Part shown: positions 1-8,103 of the stretch, one piece after another
Numbering within the stretch: the first letter of the stretch is position 1
Layout: every line of letters starts with the position of its first letter
From: G963704535 sp963704535
GTDB taxonomy: Bacteria; Chloroflexota; Chloroflexia; Chloroflexales; Roseiflexaceae
Assembly: GCA_963704535.1 (NCBI GenBank)
Contig: OY969916.1
Span: 3,720,001-3,784,000 of the forward strand
Reading direction: 5' to 3'
DNA: 64,000 nt
The notes under the pieces: generated by a model
What the model was told of the DNA's origin: nothing
The model's database searches: none
What the model saw: the letters and a program-made list of their open reading frames with translations, nothing else
Program-made: the position numbers and the translations under genes

Positions 1-458
1 CCGAGCGCTGCTGGAGCGCCGGCGAGCTGGGCCAGGCCGAGCAGGCCTACACACGTGCGCTGGCCTGCTACCAGGGCGATTACTACGTGGACGATCACGA
101 CGCCACCTGGGCGATCGCCGAGCGCGAACGGCTGCTGGTGCGCTACCTGCTGGCGCTGGAGCACATCGGGCGCATCCTGGTGGCACAGCAGCGCTTCGAG
201 CAGGCGATCACACACTACCAGCGCTTGCTGGAGCGCGATAATTACCGCGAGGATATCTACGCCCACCTCATGCGCTGCTACTGGCAGCTTGGCCGGCGCG
301 GCGAGGCCCTGCGCCAGTACGAGCGCTGCGCGGCGACGCTGGCCGGTGATCTGGGGATCGAGCCGGCCCAGGAGCTGCGCGACCTTCAGCAGGCGATCTC
401 ATGCGACGGGGCGCCGGAGAGGGGCAGAGCGGGAGAGCGGGAGAGCGGGAGAATTTGA
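1..458 (+). CDS. C-terminal end of a BTAD-domain transcriptional regulator (partial)
   Basis: The reading frame is open from base 3 and runs off the left edge of the window, so only about 150 residues are seen. They form TPR-like helices of a bacterial transcriptional activator domain: a segment around 'AERERLLVRYLLALEHIGR', a repeat ending 'YREDIYAHLMRCYWQLGRR', and the closing block 'ALRQYERCAATLAGDLGIEP'. In SARP/AfsR-type regulators this domain follows an OmpR-like winged helix, which would lie outside the window. The last 15 or so residues are encoded by an 8-bp tandem repeat (gagcggga, bases 427-452), so the natural C-terminus has probably been extended by repeat DNA. A second BTAD regulator lies at 53.5-57.3 kb. 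Confidence 0.75.
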   Translation, partial: ERCWSAGELGQAEQAYTRALACYQGDYYVDDHDATWAIAERERLLVRYLLALEHIGRILVAQQRFEQAITHYQRLLERDNYREDIYAHLMRCYWQLGRRGEALRQYERCAATLAGDLGIEPAQELRDLQQAISCDGAPERGRAGERESGRI

Positions 459-464
459 TCCTCA

Positions 465-473
465 TGCTATACT
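465..473 (+). promoter_or_regulatory. Extended -10 promoter, predicted leaderless start
   Basis: TGC-TATACT is an extended -10 element ending at 473, only 7 bp before the ATG at 480. Transcription would begin at or next to the A of the start codon. No Shine-Dalgarno is possible in the gap, so the downstream gene is probably translated from a leaderless mRNA. No -35 match is visible. Confidence 0.45.
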
Positions 474-479
474 CCCCCT

Positions 480-1169
480 ATGGATGAAGATTCGTATAAC
501 CGCCTTGCAGCGCTCAACGCCACGCTGGATTCCTGCCCCCACTGCGCGACGCACGCGGTCGGGCTGCGCCACGTCCCCGGCGGCGGCAAGGGCGACCGGC
601 CCGATCTGCTGCTGATCTTCATCAACCCGACCTTCCGCAACATGACCGCCGCGCAGGACTGGCCGGGGCCGCGCTTCCCCTTCGCCAGCAAGCCGCGCCT
701 ATGGGGTATCCTGGCCGAGGCCGGGCTGGTCGACGCGGCGCTCCCCAGCCGCATCGCCGCGCTCGGCCCGACGCCGGCCATGGTCGAACTGCTAATCGCC
801 GAGACTCGGCGCGCCGGCCTGTATATCACCAACGCCGTCAAATGCGTCAACTCCGGCGCCAAGCTCCCGGCGACCGAGCGGCTGCAGGCGGCCTGGCCCT
901 TCCTGGAGCAGGAGATCGCGCTGGTCCAACCCCGGCGAATCGTCACCTTCGGTCTGATCCCGTTCCACACCCTGACTGATCGCAAGCTTAGGCTTGCTGA
1001 TCACCTGTGGGATGCCGAGCACGGGCGCATCAGTTTCTACCCCTCGCGACCGATCGCAGGCGCCAGCTACCCGGTCTTTCCGTGCTACTTCCCCACCGGG
1101 CGCGGGAACCCGGTCGCGGCGACCCGGCTGCTGCGGGCGCTGCGAGGGCACCTGGCAGCTTGCACATAA
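480..1169 (+). CDS. Uracil-DNA glycosylase superfamily protein (family 4-like)
   Basis: 229 residues of the UDG fold. The N-terminus has a CxxC pair (SCPHC, residues 18-22), followed by 'LLLIFINPTFRN' in the place of the catalytic loop. The middle carries 'YITNAVKCVNSG', like the NxVKC block of family 4 enzymes, then 'LEQEIALVQPRRIVTFGLIPFHTL' like their 'P+vivtLG' strand. Family 4 enzymes bind a 4Fe-4S cluster with four cysteines. Three are visible, but the fourth position (about 14 residues after NAVKC) reads AAWPFLE with tryptophan. The usual GE-PG catalytic loop is replaced by FINPTF. It may therefore be a relative that does not excise uracil. It stands alone on a leaderless-type promoter, and a true family 1 ung lies at 25.4 kb. 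Confidence 0.6.
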   Translation: MDEDSYNRLAALNATLDSCPHCATHAVGLRHVPGGGKGDRPDLLLIFINPTFRNMTAAQDWPGPRFPFASKPRLWGILAEAGLVDAALPSRIAALGPTPAMVELLIAETRRAGLYITNAVKCVNSGAKLPATERLQAAWPFLEQEIALVQPRRIVTFGLIPFHTLTDRKLRLADHLWDAEHGRISFYPSRPIAGASYPVFPCYFPTGRGNPVAATRLLRALRGHLAACT

Positions 1170-1362
1170 CCGGCTGGCGGTTTACATGCTTTCCGCCGCT
1201 TCCGCCGTTCCGCCATTCCCCGTTCAAAGCCCCGGCGCGGGAACAGCAGTGGTGCTTCTGCCGTAACACGCAGTTGGTACACTCTGCGTGGTTCGCTCGT
1301 GCGCGTCGATGGCATTCTCACACACGTTCACACATCGCATCGTGAAAATAGAGGAATCTCCC

Positions 1363-1929
1363 ATGGTCAAGCTCACCCGCATCACACTGATCGCCATGGC
1401 GTCCTTGCTCCTATTGAGCTGCGGAATGACCGGCGGTAACGCCGCCGCCTACCGCACAGTCACCCCAGGCACACTCACGCCAAATGACCCCATCCCCGCG
1501 CCTACCGGGCCGGTTGTGCTGACCCTCACAGGTACGATCGGTGCCACAAACGGTTCGAATCGGCTCGACTTTGATATGGACGCGCTTGAGCGTATCGGCC
1601 TGATCGAGTTTACCGTCGACGACCCACACCTGAAGCGCTCCGTCACCTACCAGGGAGTGCTGCTCCAGCGGCTGCTGGACGTCGCTCGTGTCGGGGAGCA
1701 GGCCACCACGCTCGACACGATCGCCTTGAACGACTATAAGACCAAGGTGCCGATCGAGGCCACCAAGGACTGGCCGGTGATGCTGGCAACAAAGCGCGAC
1801 GGCCAGCGAATGCCGGTGGCCGATAAAGGTCCGATCGAGATCGTTTTTCCGTACAATAGCTACCAGTTCGATCCTACGATCTACGACCCGATGTGGGTCT
1901 GGCAATTGCGCTCGATTGAGGTTCACTAA
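1363..1929 (+). CDS. Lipoprotein with molybdopterin-oxidoreductase (SUOX-like) fold
   Basis: The start at 1363 is preferred because GAGGA lies 8 bp upstream and the product then begins with a lipoprotein signal, MVKLTRITLIAMASLLLLSC, with lipobox LLSC. The mature part (about 165 residues) contains 'LTLTGTIGATN', 'FDMDALERIG', 'YQGVLLQRLLDVARV', 'ALNDYKTKVPI' and 'DKGPIEIVFPYN'. These are recognisable blocks of small periplasmic proteins with the oxidoreductase molybdopterin-binding fold. The cofactor cysteine of sulfite oxidase is absent, so ligand binding rather than catalysis is likely. Its stop codon abuts the ATG of the next gene. In other bacteria related proteins precede a membrane histidine kinase or GGDEF protein, so this is probably an extracytoplasmic sensor partner. 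That role is inferred. Confidence 0.65.
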   Translation: MVKLTRITLIAMASLLLLSCGMTGGNAAAYRTVTPGTLTPNDPIPAPTGPVVLTLTGTIGATNGSNRLDFDMDALERIGLIEFTVDDPHLKRSVTYQGVLLQRLLDVARVGEQATTLDTIALNDYKTKVPIEATKDWPVMLATKRDGQRMPVADKGPIEIVFPYNSYQFDPTIYDPMWVWQLRSIEVH

Positions 1930-3084
1930 ATGCGCTCGCTTCGTGCCCTTGAACCTGCGGTCATGGCGATCTTCGCCCTGGTGCTGATCGGCGGCATTGC
2001 GTTTTCGGTACGTGCCGCCTATGATGTCACCGATGGCATCAGGTACTTCTCGCCCGGCATAGGTACTTGGGGTCCATCGCAGCAGGAGCGAGAAGTATTG
2101 CGGCTGCGCGAGCAGGTCACGCGGCTGGCTCTCGGCGGTACGGTTTCCGGAGATGACTACGCCCTACAGCGCGATCTGATGCTGAGCCGGATCAAGCTGA
2201 CCCGCGAGGCGCAGCAGGGCGCTCCCGAATTATTTGTGAATGAGTTGGCGCTGATCGATCGGATGGAGCTGGCGGCCGCCGATTATATGGCGATCGAGGG
2301 CAGGGCACAGCCGAATTCAGAGACAGCGCGCCAACTGTTGCCGCTGCTCACAACCATGGCTTCCACAAGCCATGATTTTTTGAACGCCCGCCGCGATGCA
2401 TCGGCTCAAAGCAACGCCCAGGTGATCACGACGATCCAGTGGCTCCAGGGCGCGCAGATCGGCACGCTCATCCTGCTGGCGCTCACCGGCGGCGGCCTGT
2501 TCTGGCTCACACGCAGGGCGCTGTCATCCGACCTCACGCGCGCGTATGCCGAGGTGCGCGAGCGCGCTGCGGCCCTCGAAGCTTCCCAGGCCCAGTTGAC
2601 TACAGCCAATCGCGCCTCCGAGCAACAGAACGTTCAGTTATTGCGGACTCTGGCCGAGCTGGAGACCACGGTGCAGGCGCGCCGGGAACTTGAGGTGACG
2701 ATCGAGCACCTGGACATCCCGATCATTCCGGTGCTGGCGGGGGTGCTGGTGATGCCGCTGGTCGGCAAGCTTGACGGCGGTCGCCTGGGCGCGGCCAGTA
2801 AACGGCTCCTGACGCACATTACGCAAGCGCAGATCAAGACAGTGATTGTCGATATCACTGGAGTGAGCGCGATCGACACGACGGTGGGCCAGCAACTGCT
2901 CCAGTTGGCCCGCGCGGTGACGCTGCTGGGCTGCACGCCCATCCTGGTCGGCATTGGGCCCGCGGCGGCCGAAGAGCTGGTGCAGATCGGTTTTCGCTCC
3001 GACACACTGATCACCTACAGCACGCTCCAGCAAGCGGTGGAGGTTGCGCTACGGCCGCGCCCGCCGCGGCGCGCCGCGGCGTAA
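1930..3084 (+). CDS. Two-TM membrane sensor with cytoplasmic RsbR-type STAS domain
   Basis: 384 residues starting directly after the stop of the lipoprotein gene, so the two are translationally coupled. TM1 is at residues 11-30. A helical extracytoplasmic segment spans about 32-165 (many Q, E and R, few hydrophobics). TM2 lies at about 176-192 (GTLILLALTGGGLFW). A coiled coil at 200-255 leads into a STAS domain (256-370) opening with 'LDIPIIPVLAGVLVMPLVG', the RsbR/RsbS consensus. 'VIVDITGVSAIDTTV' contains threonines where RsbR is phosphorylated by RsbT-type kinases. The architecture is that of a transmembrane stressosome-like or anti-anti-sigma input protein. No kinase or phosphatase partner is present nearby. 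Confidence 0.7.
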   Translation: MRSLRALEPAVMAIFALVLIGGIAFSVRAAYDVTDGIRYFSPGIGTWGPSQQEREVLRLREQVTRLALGGTVSGDDYALQRDLMLSRIKLTREAQQGAPELFVNELALIDRMELAAADYMAIEGRAQPNSETARQLLPLLTTMASTSHDFLNARRDASAQSNAQVITTIQWLQGAQIGTLILLALTGGGLFWLTRRALSSDLTRAYAEVRERAAALEASQAQLTTANRASEQQNVQLLRTLAELETTVQARRELEVTIEHLDIPIIPVLAGVLVMPLVGKLDGGRLGAASKRLLTHITQAQIKTVIVDITGVSAIDTTVGQQLLQLARAVTLLGCTPILVGIGPAAAEELVQIGFRSDTLITYSTLQQAVEVALRPRPPRRAAA

Positions 3085-3092
3085 GCATCATC

Positions 3093-3698
3093 TTAAAACG
3101 ACGGCGGGGTGATCACCCAGATCGCGGTCGTGGCGCCAGCCGAGCAATTGCGAATGCGGTGCGGCCGGGTGCTGGGGAAGTACAGGCTGTCACCGCTATT
3201 CAGCGTGAAGGACTCCTGCTCGAACTCGATCACGAGCGCGCCGCTCAACACCACGCCGCACTCCTCGCCCTCGTGGACCAGCCACTCCTCCTCACCGACC
3301 ACCGCGCCGGGCGCCAGCGTCATGTGGACGACCTCCATCTGGCGCTGGAGGTCGGGCGAGAGCAGCTCCCAGCGGACATTGCCGCGCGTCGGGTCGATCA
3401 GCACCTTGCGTGTCGCGGGGCGGACGACGCGCAGCCGGCCACCCGGCTGCGGCTCTCCCCGGCCGCCGGCGCCCGGCTGCTCGAAGAAATAGCCGACGAC
3501 CGTGTCGAGCGCCCCGGCGATGTGGCGCAGCGTCGTCAGCGATGGGGCGGTGCTGCCGCTTTCGAGCGCCGAGATGTAGCTGGGCGATTTATCGACACGC
3601 GCGGCCAGCTCGGCTTGGGTCAGGCCGAGATCGCGGCGGCGGGCGCGAATGAGGGCGCCCAAGTGCGCCGTATGCTGCTGCTGAGATTCATCGATCAT
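3093..3698 (-). CDS. XRE-family regulator with C-terminal cupin domain
   Basis: 201 residues. An XRE helix-turn-helix occupies residues 11-67 (IRARRRDLGLTQAELAARVD, then KSPSYISALESG). A cupin_2 domain spans about 110-195 with 'VHEGEECGVVLSGALVIEF' and 'LNSGDSLYFPSTRPHRI', holding the metal-ligand-type H, E and H residues. Proteins of this design (PuuR/SutR type) bind a small metabolite in the cupin and repress a neighbouring catabolic operon. The gene is divergent from a strong plus-strand promoter (3811-3839) that once faced the cyclase and molybdenum hydroxylase operon at 5.7-11 kb, so it is the likely regulator of that operon. Its own promoter overlaps the same intergenic region. Confidence 0.8.
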   Translation of the reverse strand: MIDESQQQHTAHLGALIRARRRDLGLTQAELAARVDKSPSYISALESGSTAPSLTTLRHIAGALDTVVGYFFEQPGAGGRGEPQPGGRLRVVRPATRKVLIDPTRGNVRWELLSPDLQRQMEVVHMTLAPGAVVGEEEWLVHEGEECGVVLSGALVIEFEQESFTLNSGDSLYFPSTRPHRIRNCSAGATTAIWVITPPSF

Positions 3699-3765
3699 CG
3701 CCAGCTACACGTCGATCGTCATCAAATCCTCGGCCAGGCTTCATAAAAAGTGAAGTTGCCTCCAC

Positions 3766-3795
3766 ACTATAGCACGCCACCGGAGCGCGCGTCAA
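3766..3795 (-). promoter_or_regulatory. Minus-strand sigma70-type promoter of the XRE-cupin gene
   Basis: On the minus strand TTGACG (3795-3790), an 18-bp spacer and TATAGT (3771-3766) stand about 70 bp upstream of the XRE-cupin start at 3698. It is arranged back-to-back with the plus-strand promoter starting at 3811. Confidence 0.55.
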
Positions 3796-3810
3796 TGAGC
3801 AAATCGGGTC

Positions 3811-3849
3811 TTGACATACATTCTTTTAACCTTTATACTATTTCAGTAT
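3811..3849 (+). promoter_or_regulatory. Strong sigma70-type promoter with candidate operator
   Basis: TTGACA (3811-3816), 17 bp, TATACT (3834-3839). An inverted repeat ATACT-5 bp-AGTAT (3835-3849) overlaps the -10 and the expected start site, as expected for a repressor operator; the divergent XRE-cupin protein is the obvious candidate. No plus-strand host gene follows until the cyclase gene at 5715. The interval is filled by the 74-bp repeats and an IS element, so the promoter has probably been separated from its operon. Confidence 0.6.
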
Positions 3850-3897
3850 TTCTCATTCTCCTTCACTCACACTGTAGTTTCGCCGTCGTTGGTGGCG

Positions 3898-4090
3898 GAG
3901 AGGGGTTCTTGAGGGGTTGCCCCTCAAACTCCCCTTTTCGGGCAACGGTAGTTCCGCCGTAATCTGCGGCAGAGAGGGGTTCTTGAGGGGTTGCCCCTCA
4001 AACTCCCCTTTTCGGGCAACGGTAGTTCCGCCGTAATCTGCGGCGGAGAGGGGTTCTTGAGGGGTTGCCCCTCAAACTCCCCCTTTTCAG
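3898..4090. repeat. 74-bp tandem repeat, about 2.6 copies, each with a G-rich palindrome
   Basis: Copies begin at 3901, 3975 and 4049 with an exact 74-bp spacing. Each holds 'ggggttcttgaggggttg' followed by the complementary 'cccctcaaactcccc', and the unit ends in 'gggcaacggtagttccgcc'. The palindromic core (GAGGGGTTGCCCCTC) is the same as in the G-rich palindromes elsewhere in this window, so this looks like local amplification of that element. The interval 3850-4105 holds no gene. Confidence 0.85.
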
Positions 4091-4105
4091 ATAGCCTCTT
4101 AGGCC

Positions 4106-5677
4106 CAATACCTTTCAAATAAGCGTCGGGGCGACTTCTATGGCATACTATCGCGTGTCACCGCCAAAAGTATGCCAAGGAGTTACCCCATGGGATTCAG
4201 AATACGCGAGATTGAGACCGAATGCAAGTTCAGCAGCGCCCTGACCATCGACGCCCTCGGCCAAGCCATCCCCGCCGACGCAATCACGCAAGTGATCGCC
4301 CAAGAAGGGGTCGGCGAAGTGCGCGAACGTCGCTTGACGGCCGCCCTGACAGTCTGGCTGGTGATCGCGCTGCACCTCTTTCCCACCGTTGCCATCAGTG
4401 GGGTGTTCCGCAAGCTGGCCCGTGGCCTGCGCTTGTTCTGGCCCGACCCCGAGGTCGCCTTGCCCACCGACAGTGCGTTGAGCCTATCGACGCCAGCAAC
4501 TGGCCGCCCGCCCGCTCGTGGCCTTGTTTCACCAGGTCTGCCGTCCAATTGCCACATCCCAGACCCGCGGTGCCTTTTTGTTTGGGTTGCGACTGATGGC
4601 TATCGATGGCACCAGCGAAGACGTGCCCGATACCCCCGCCAATGCCAAAGCCTTCGGACGGCATACCAGTGCGCGTGGAGCCAGCGCCTTTCCGCAACTC
4701 CAAGGTGTCTATCTGATCGAGTGTGGCACTCACGTCGTTGTCGATGCCGGCTTCTGGCCTTGCCATACCAGCGAACGAGTAGGCGGCTTGCGTCTGCTGC
4801 GCTCGGTGAAGCGTGGCATGCTGCTGATGTGGGACCGTGGCTTTCACGACTTCGACATGCTGCTGGCGGCGCGCCAGCGCGACGCACATGTCCTTGGTCG
4901 CTTGCCAGCCCACGTCAAGCCGCTGCCGCTGCGTACTCTGCCCGACGGCTCGGTGCTGGCCTATCTGCTGCCCTCGGACTACGCCAGACGCCGTCAGGGC
5001 GTGCGATTGCTGGTGCGCCTGGTCACCTACACCATCACCGACCCGGCCCTGCCAGGCTATGGCGAGGAGCACCGGCTGATCACGACGTTGTTGAACCCAC
5101 GAGTGGCCCCGGCTCACGATCTGGCCTGTGCTTATCACGAACGCTGGGAGATCGAGCTTGTGTTTGATGAAATCGACACGCACCAGCGCCTGGTCGGGCG
5201 TACGTTGCGCTCGTTGACACCGCTGGGAGTTATCCAGGAGCTGTATGGCATCCTGCTGGCCCACTACGCGGTGCGCGTGCTGATGCACGAAGCGGCGCTG
5301 AGGGTGGATGTGGACGTAGACCGACTGAGCTTTGTGCATGCCTGGAGATCGTGCGCGACGCGGTGCCGGAGTTTCAGCAAGTTGCCCCTGGGCAGCAACA
5401 GGCGCTCTACGAGCGCATGCTGCGGGAGATCGCGGCCAAACGGTTGCCAGAGCGATGCCCGCGCTCGAACCCACGGGTGGTCAAGCGCAAAATGTCGAAC
5501 TTCAAGCTGAAACGGGCCGAGCATCTGCAACCTCCCAAACCGCAGGGCAGCTTTCGGGAGGCGGTAGTTGTGCATCCGCCGCCGGTATTGGAATTGTCGA
5601 GCCCGCAGCCGCTGGTACGGATGGTAGCTGGCGTGGAGCCTGTTCAATGTGCGCCCTGCCTTATTTGAAAGGTATTG
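4106..5677 (+). mobile_element. Complete IS4-family insertion sequence, 1572 bp
   Basis: Both ends are visible: an 18-bp perfect terminal inverted repeat CAATACCTTTCAAATAAG (4106-4123) and its complement (5660-5677). They are flanked by a 10-bp direct repeat CTCTTAGGCC (4096-4105 and 5678-5687), which is a target-site duplication of the size usual for IS4-family elements. The single transposase gene inside is broken by two frameshifts. The intact duplication shows that the element arrived by transposition in this spot. It sits between the 3811 promoter and the cyclase/molybdenum hydroxylase operon. Confidence 0.92.
4190..5668 (+). pseudogene. IS4-family DDE transposase with two compensating frameshifts
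   Basis: Starts at ATG 4190 behind AAGGAG. Residues 1-100 match the IS4 N-terminal domain (IPADAITQVIAQEGVGEVRE, VWLVIALHLFP). An extra C near 4484 shifts the frame just after 'LPTDSALS'; the family continues as YRRQQL, which is readable in the next frame. The catalytic domain then follows: first Asp in 'LMAIDGTSEDVPDT', second in 'MLLMWDRGFHDFDML', Glu in 'YHERWEIELVFDEIDTHQ' (the Y-2-R-3-E signature, with D where K is usual). A one-base loss near 5341 returns to the original frame for the last 105 residues. The stop codon lies inside the right inverted repeat. Corrected length is about 492 residues. The copy is probably inactive unless the two shifts are sequence errors. Confidence 0.88.
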
Positions 5678-5714
5678 CTCTTAGGCCCCTCTTCACGAGT
5701 TCAGGAGGAGCGCA

Positions 5715-6386
5715 ATGCCGCGTATTGTCGACTTGACGGTCACGATTGGCCCGGAGACACTCAGCCCGCCCTCGGTCAATAAGCGCCTGACGCTGACGAC
5801 CTACCACCGCGGTCCCGGCTTCTGGCAAGCATCCTCGGTCGATATGGTGCTGCACACCGGCTCGCATGTCGACTTCTCCCTACACGTCGTCGCCGGTGGC
5901 GAGACGGCCGCCGACGTGCCGCTCGACAGGTTCTGCGGCGAGGCGCTGGTGCTCGACCTGCACCACCTCGGCCCTGACCAGCCGATCAGCCTCGAAGAGG
6001 TCATGGCTCGTGGCGACGACGTGCGGCCCGGCGACATCGTCCTGGTGCGCACCGACTGGACCGAGCGGATGTGGGGCAATTTCCCCGACTACTACCTGCA
6101 CTCACCCTATTGCGCCCCCGAGGCGGCCCGCTGGCTGGTCGAGCGAGGCGCCCGCGCGATCGGCTTCGACTGCTTCAGCGAGTACTGCGCCCGCCAGCCC
6201 GACTTCACCTCCGAGGAGTTCATTATCCACAAGATCATCCTTGAGAACGGCGCCATCCTGATGCAGCAGATGACTAATCTGTCGCATCTGCCGCTCGGTC
6301 GGCGCTTCCAGTTCTTCGCTCCCTGCATCAAGATGAACGGCGCCGAGGGGTCGCCGGCCCGGTTTTTCGCCCTGCTCGATGAATAG
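5715..6386 (+). CDS. Cyclase-family metal-dependent hydrolase
   Basis: 223 residues with the signature HTGSHVDFSLH (residues 47-57), the HxGTHxD metal-binding motif of the cyclase family (kynurenine formamidase, isatin hydrolase, polyketide cyclase-like). The C-terminal half retains 'GFDCFSEY' and 'HKIILENGAILMQQMTNLSHL', the usual catalytic-domain blocks. An excellent Shine-Dalgarno (AGGAGGAG) precedes ATG 5715. These enzymes hydrolyse amide or lactam bonds using Mn or Zn. As first gene of a run with a molybdenum hydroxylase and an EthD protein, it fits a catabolic route in which a heterocycle is hydroxylated and the ring or an amide then opened. The substrate cannot be read from the sequence. 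Confidence 0.82.
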   Translation: MPRIVDLTVTIGPETLSPPSVNKRLTLTTYHRGPGFWQASSVDMVLHTGSHVDFSLHVVAGGETAADVPLDRFCGEALVLDLHHLGPDQPISLEEVMARGDDVRPGDIVLVRTDWTERMWGNFPDYYLHSPYCAPEAARWLVERGARAIGFDCFSEYCARQPDFTSEEFIIHKIILENGAILMQQMTNLSHLPLGRRFQFFAPCIKMNGAEGSPARFFALLDE

Positions 6387-6564
6387 GAGATTGGAGATTG
6401 GAGATTGGAGATTGAGAATCTCTAAGATAAGGTTTCGGGCGACGCCGATCTACTTTACAATGTGGTTGGGGGAGACTGAGGGGGCTGCCCCCTCAAACCC
6501 CCTTTTTTCCCAGAATTGTAAAGCTCCCAAGAACCTTGTCTAATCTCCAATCTCCAATCTCCAA
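6387..6564. repeat. Composite repeat: inverted heptamer arrays around a palindromic element
   Basis: Four copies of ggagatt (6387-6415) and, 120 bp on, an inverted array tccaatc (6537-6563) can pair. Between them lies a 71-bp element with TIR CTTTACAAT (6453-6461) / ATTGTAAAG (6515-6523) and a core gggggctgccccc. It separates the cyclase gene from the FAD subunit gene; there is no coding content. Confidence 0.85.
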
Positions 6565-6583
6565 CACGGATGGAGGTGTGCAT

Positions 6584-7438
6584 GTGACGACCACCGACTT
6601 CTTTCTGCCCCGCTCGATCGACGAGGCGGTCGGCCTGCTGCACGAGCATGGCCCTGACCTGGTCGTGCTGGGCGGCGGGACGATCGTGATGGCGCAGGTC
6701 AACGAGGGGTTGCTGTTCCCACGCAAGGTGATGAGCCTGCGGCGGGCCGGAGTCGACCGTGTGGGCAACACCAACGGCCACATCGCGATCGGCGCCGGGG
6801 CGACCCTGGCCCGGCTAGCCCACCTCGACACACTCCCGACCGTGGCCCAGGCTGCCGGCGCGATCGGCGGCCCGGCGGTCAGGACTATGGCGACGGCTGG
6901 CGGCAATCTGTTCGCCAAGCCGCCCTACGGCGATCTGGCGGTGTCGCTGCTGGCGCTCGACGCGCAGGTGACGCTGGCCGGGCACAACGGGCGCAGCGCC
7001 ATCCCGCTCGATGAGTTCTTCGCCGGCCGCGTCCAGCTCGATCGCACGCCAGGGCCGCCGGTGCTGGTAACCGGCATCCAGGTACCGCGCCCGCAGGGCC
7101 GCGGCGCCTACCTCAAGCTTGGCCGTCGCCAGGCCAACACGCCCGCCGTTGTGGCCGTCGCGGTCCAGGTCTCGATCGGCCAGGATGGCGCCTGCTCCGC
7201 CGCCCGCATTGCGCTGGGCGCCGCCGGCCCGCACCCGCTGCGCGCCATGCGGGCCGAGGCGGCGCTGGTCGGGCGCCCGCTCAACGAGATTAGCATCGGC
7301 GAGGCGGCTGCGGCGGCGATGGACGAGTGCGACCCGCCCACCGACGCGCTGGCGAGCGCCTGGTACCGGCGCAGGATGGTCGGCGTGTTCGTGCGGCGGG
7401 CATTGGAAAGCGCGATCGGTGAGGGGGTGAACGGGTGA
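6584..7438 (+). CDS. FAD-binding subunit of a molybdenum hydroxylase (xanthine dehydrogenase family)
   Basis: 284 residues from GTG 6584, chosen because GGAGG lies 7 bp upstream and the open frame further upstream is repeat-encoded. The FAD-binding domain (residues 3-170) shows 'FFLPRSIDEAVGLL', 'LVVLGGGTIVMAQVNEGL' and 'GAIGGPAVRTMATAGGNLF', the flavin-contacting segments of CoxM/XdhB proteins. A CO-dehydrogenase flavoprotein C-terminal domain follows, with 'YLKLGRRQANTPAVVAVAV'. It passes electrons from the 2Fe-2S subunit to an acceptor. The next gene (7505) encodes that iron-sulfur subunit, separated by a small repeat hairpin. Confidence 0.9.
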   Translation: MTTTDFFLPRSIDEAVGLLHEHGPDLVVLGGGTIVMAQVNEGLLFPRKVMSLRRAGVDRVGNTNGHIAIGAGATLARLAHLDTLPTVAQAAGAIGGPAVRTMATAGGNLFAKPPYGDLAVSLLALDAQVTLAGHNGRSAIPLDEFFAGRVQLDRTPGPPVLVTGIQVPRPQGRGAYLKLGRRQANTPAVVAVAVQVSIGQDGACSAARIALGAAGPHPLRAMRAEAALVGRPLNEISIGEAAAAAMDECDPPTDALASAWYRRRMVGVFVRRALESAIGEGVNG

Positions 7439-7489
7439 AAGGGTGAAGGGGCATCGCCCTTTCACCCTTTCACCCGTTCACCCTTTCAC
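7425..7489. repeat. Inverted octamer arrays (gggtgaaa / tttcaccc), hairpin
   Basis: Left arm 7425-7449 (gggtgaac, gggtgaaa, gggtgaag), an 8-base loop, then right arm 7457-7489 in inverse orientation. The left arm overlaps the last codons of the FAD subunit gene and supplies its stop codon. Confidence 0.85.
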
Positions 7490-7504
7490 AGAAGGGACAA
7501 CATT

Positions 7505-7981
7505 GTGGATACGATCACCGTCACCTTCAAGCTCAACGGCAAGCCCACCGCCCTGGCGGTCACGCCGCTCACGACGCTGCGAACGGCGCTGCGTGAGCAC
7601 CTGCGCATGCCGGCGACCAAGGCCGGCTGCGGGCAAGGCGGCTGCGGCAGTTGCACCGTGCTGCTCGACGGCGAGCCGGCGCTGTCGTGCCTGCTGCCGC
7701 TCGCACTGGTCGAGGGCCAGGAGATCACCACGCTGGAGGGCATCGGCGGCCCTGGTCGCCTGCACCCGCTCCAGGCGGCGTTCTACGATCACTTCGCCGC
7801 CCAGTGCGGTTTCTGCTCGCCCGGCATGATCATGGCTGCGCGGGCGCTGCTCGACCACAACCCGGACCCCAGTCGTGCGGAGATCGCCGAGGCGTTGTGT
7901 GGCAATATGTGCCGCTGCACCGGCTACACCCCGATCATCGAGGCTGTCGAGGACGCGGCAGCCCGATTGCGCGACCTATAG
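7505..7981 (+). CDS. 2Fe-2S subunit of a molybdenum hydroxylase
   Basis: 158 residues, GTG start at 7505 behind AGAAGGGAC. The plant-type ferredoxin domain has the cysteine series CGQGGCGSC plus a fourth cysteine at 'ALSCLLPL'. The [2Fe-2S]-binding helical domain has 'CGFCSPGM' and '[10 protein letters not shown]', giving all eight ligands. Length and order match CoxS/NdhS-type small subunits. It carries electrons from the molybdenum centre (genes at 8104 and 9508) to the FAD subunit (6584). Confidence 0.93.
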   Translation: MDTITVTFKLNGKPTALAVTPLTTLRTALREHLRMPATKAGCGQGGCGSCTVLLDGEPALSCLLPLALVEGQEITTLEGIGGPGRLHPLQAAFYDHFAAQCGFCSPGMIMAARALLDHNPDPSRAEIAEALCGNMCRCTGYTPIIEAVEDAAARLRDL

Positions 7982-8053
7982 TTTGTCAGTTGTCAGGTGT
8001 CAGGTGTCAGGTGTCAGCCGGTAGCATCATCTTTTCATCTTGTTATCTTGTCA
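7982..8053. repeat. Heptamer (gtcaggt) and octamer (catcttgt) arrays
   Basis: Directly after the iron-sulfur subunit stop codon: gtcagtt/gtcaggt units (7985-8017), then catcttgt-type units (8029-8053). No gene; the Mo-subunit start follows at 8104. Confidence 0.75.
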
Positions 8054-8103
8054 GACCATCGGTGGTCAGCAGGCTGGCAAATGCGTACTGGATAGAGGTG
8101 GCT

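Noticed and set aside
1540..1565. TTCGAAT resembling a tRNA T-loop
   Set aside because: No cloverleaf can be formed around it and it lies inside the lipoprotein gene.
4190..5668. Programmed ribosomal frameshifting in the IS transposase
   Set aside because: Two shifts of opposite sign occur with no slippery heptamer or overlap design, and IS4-family transposases are normally read in one frame.
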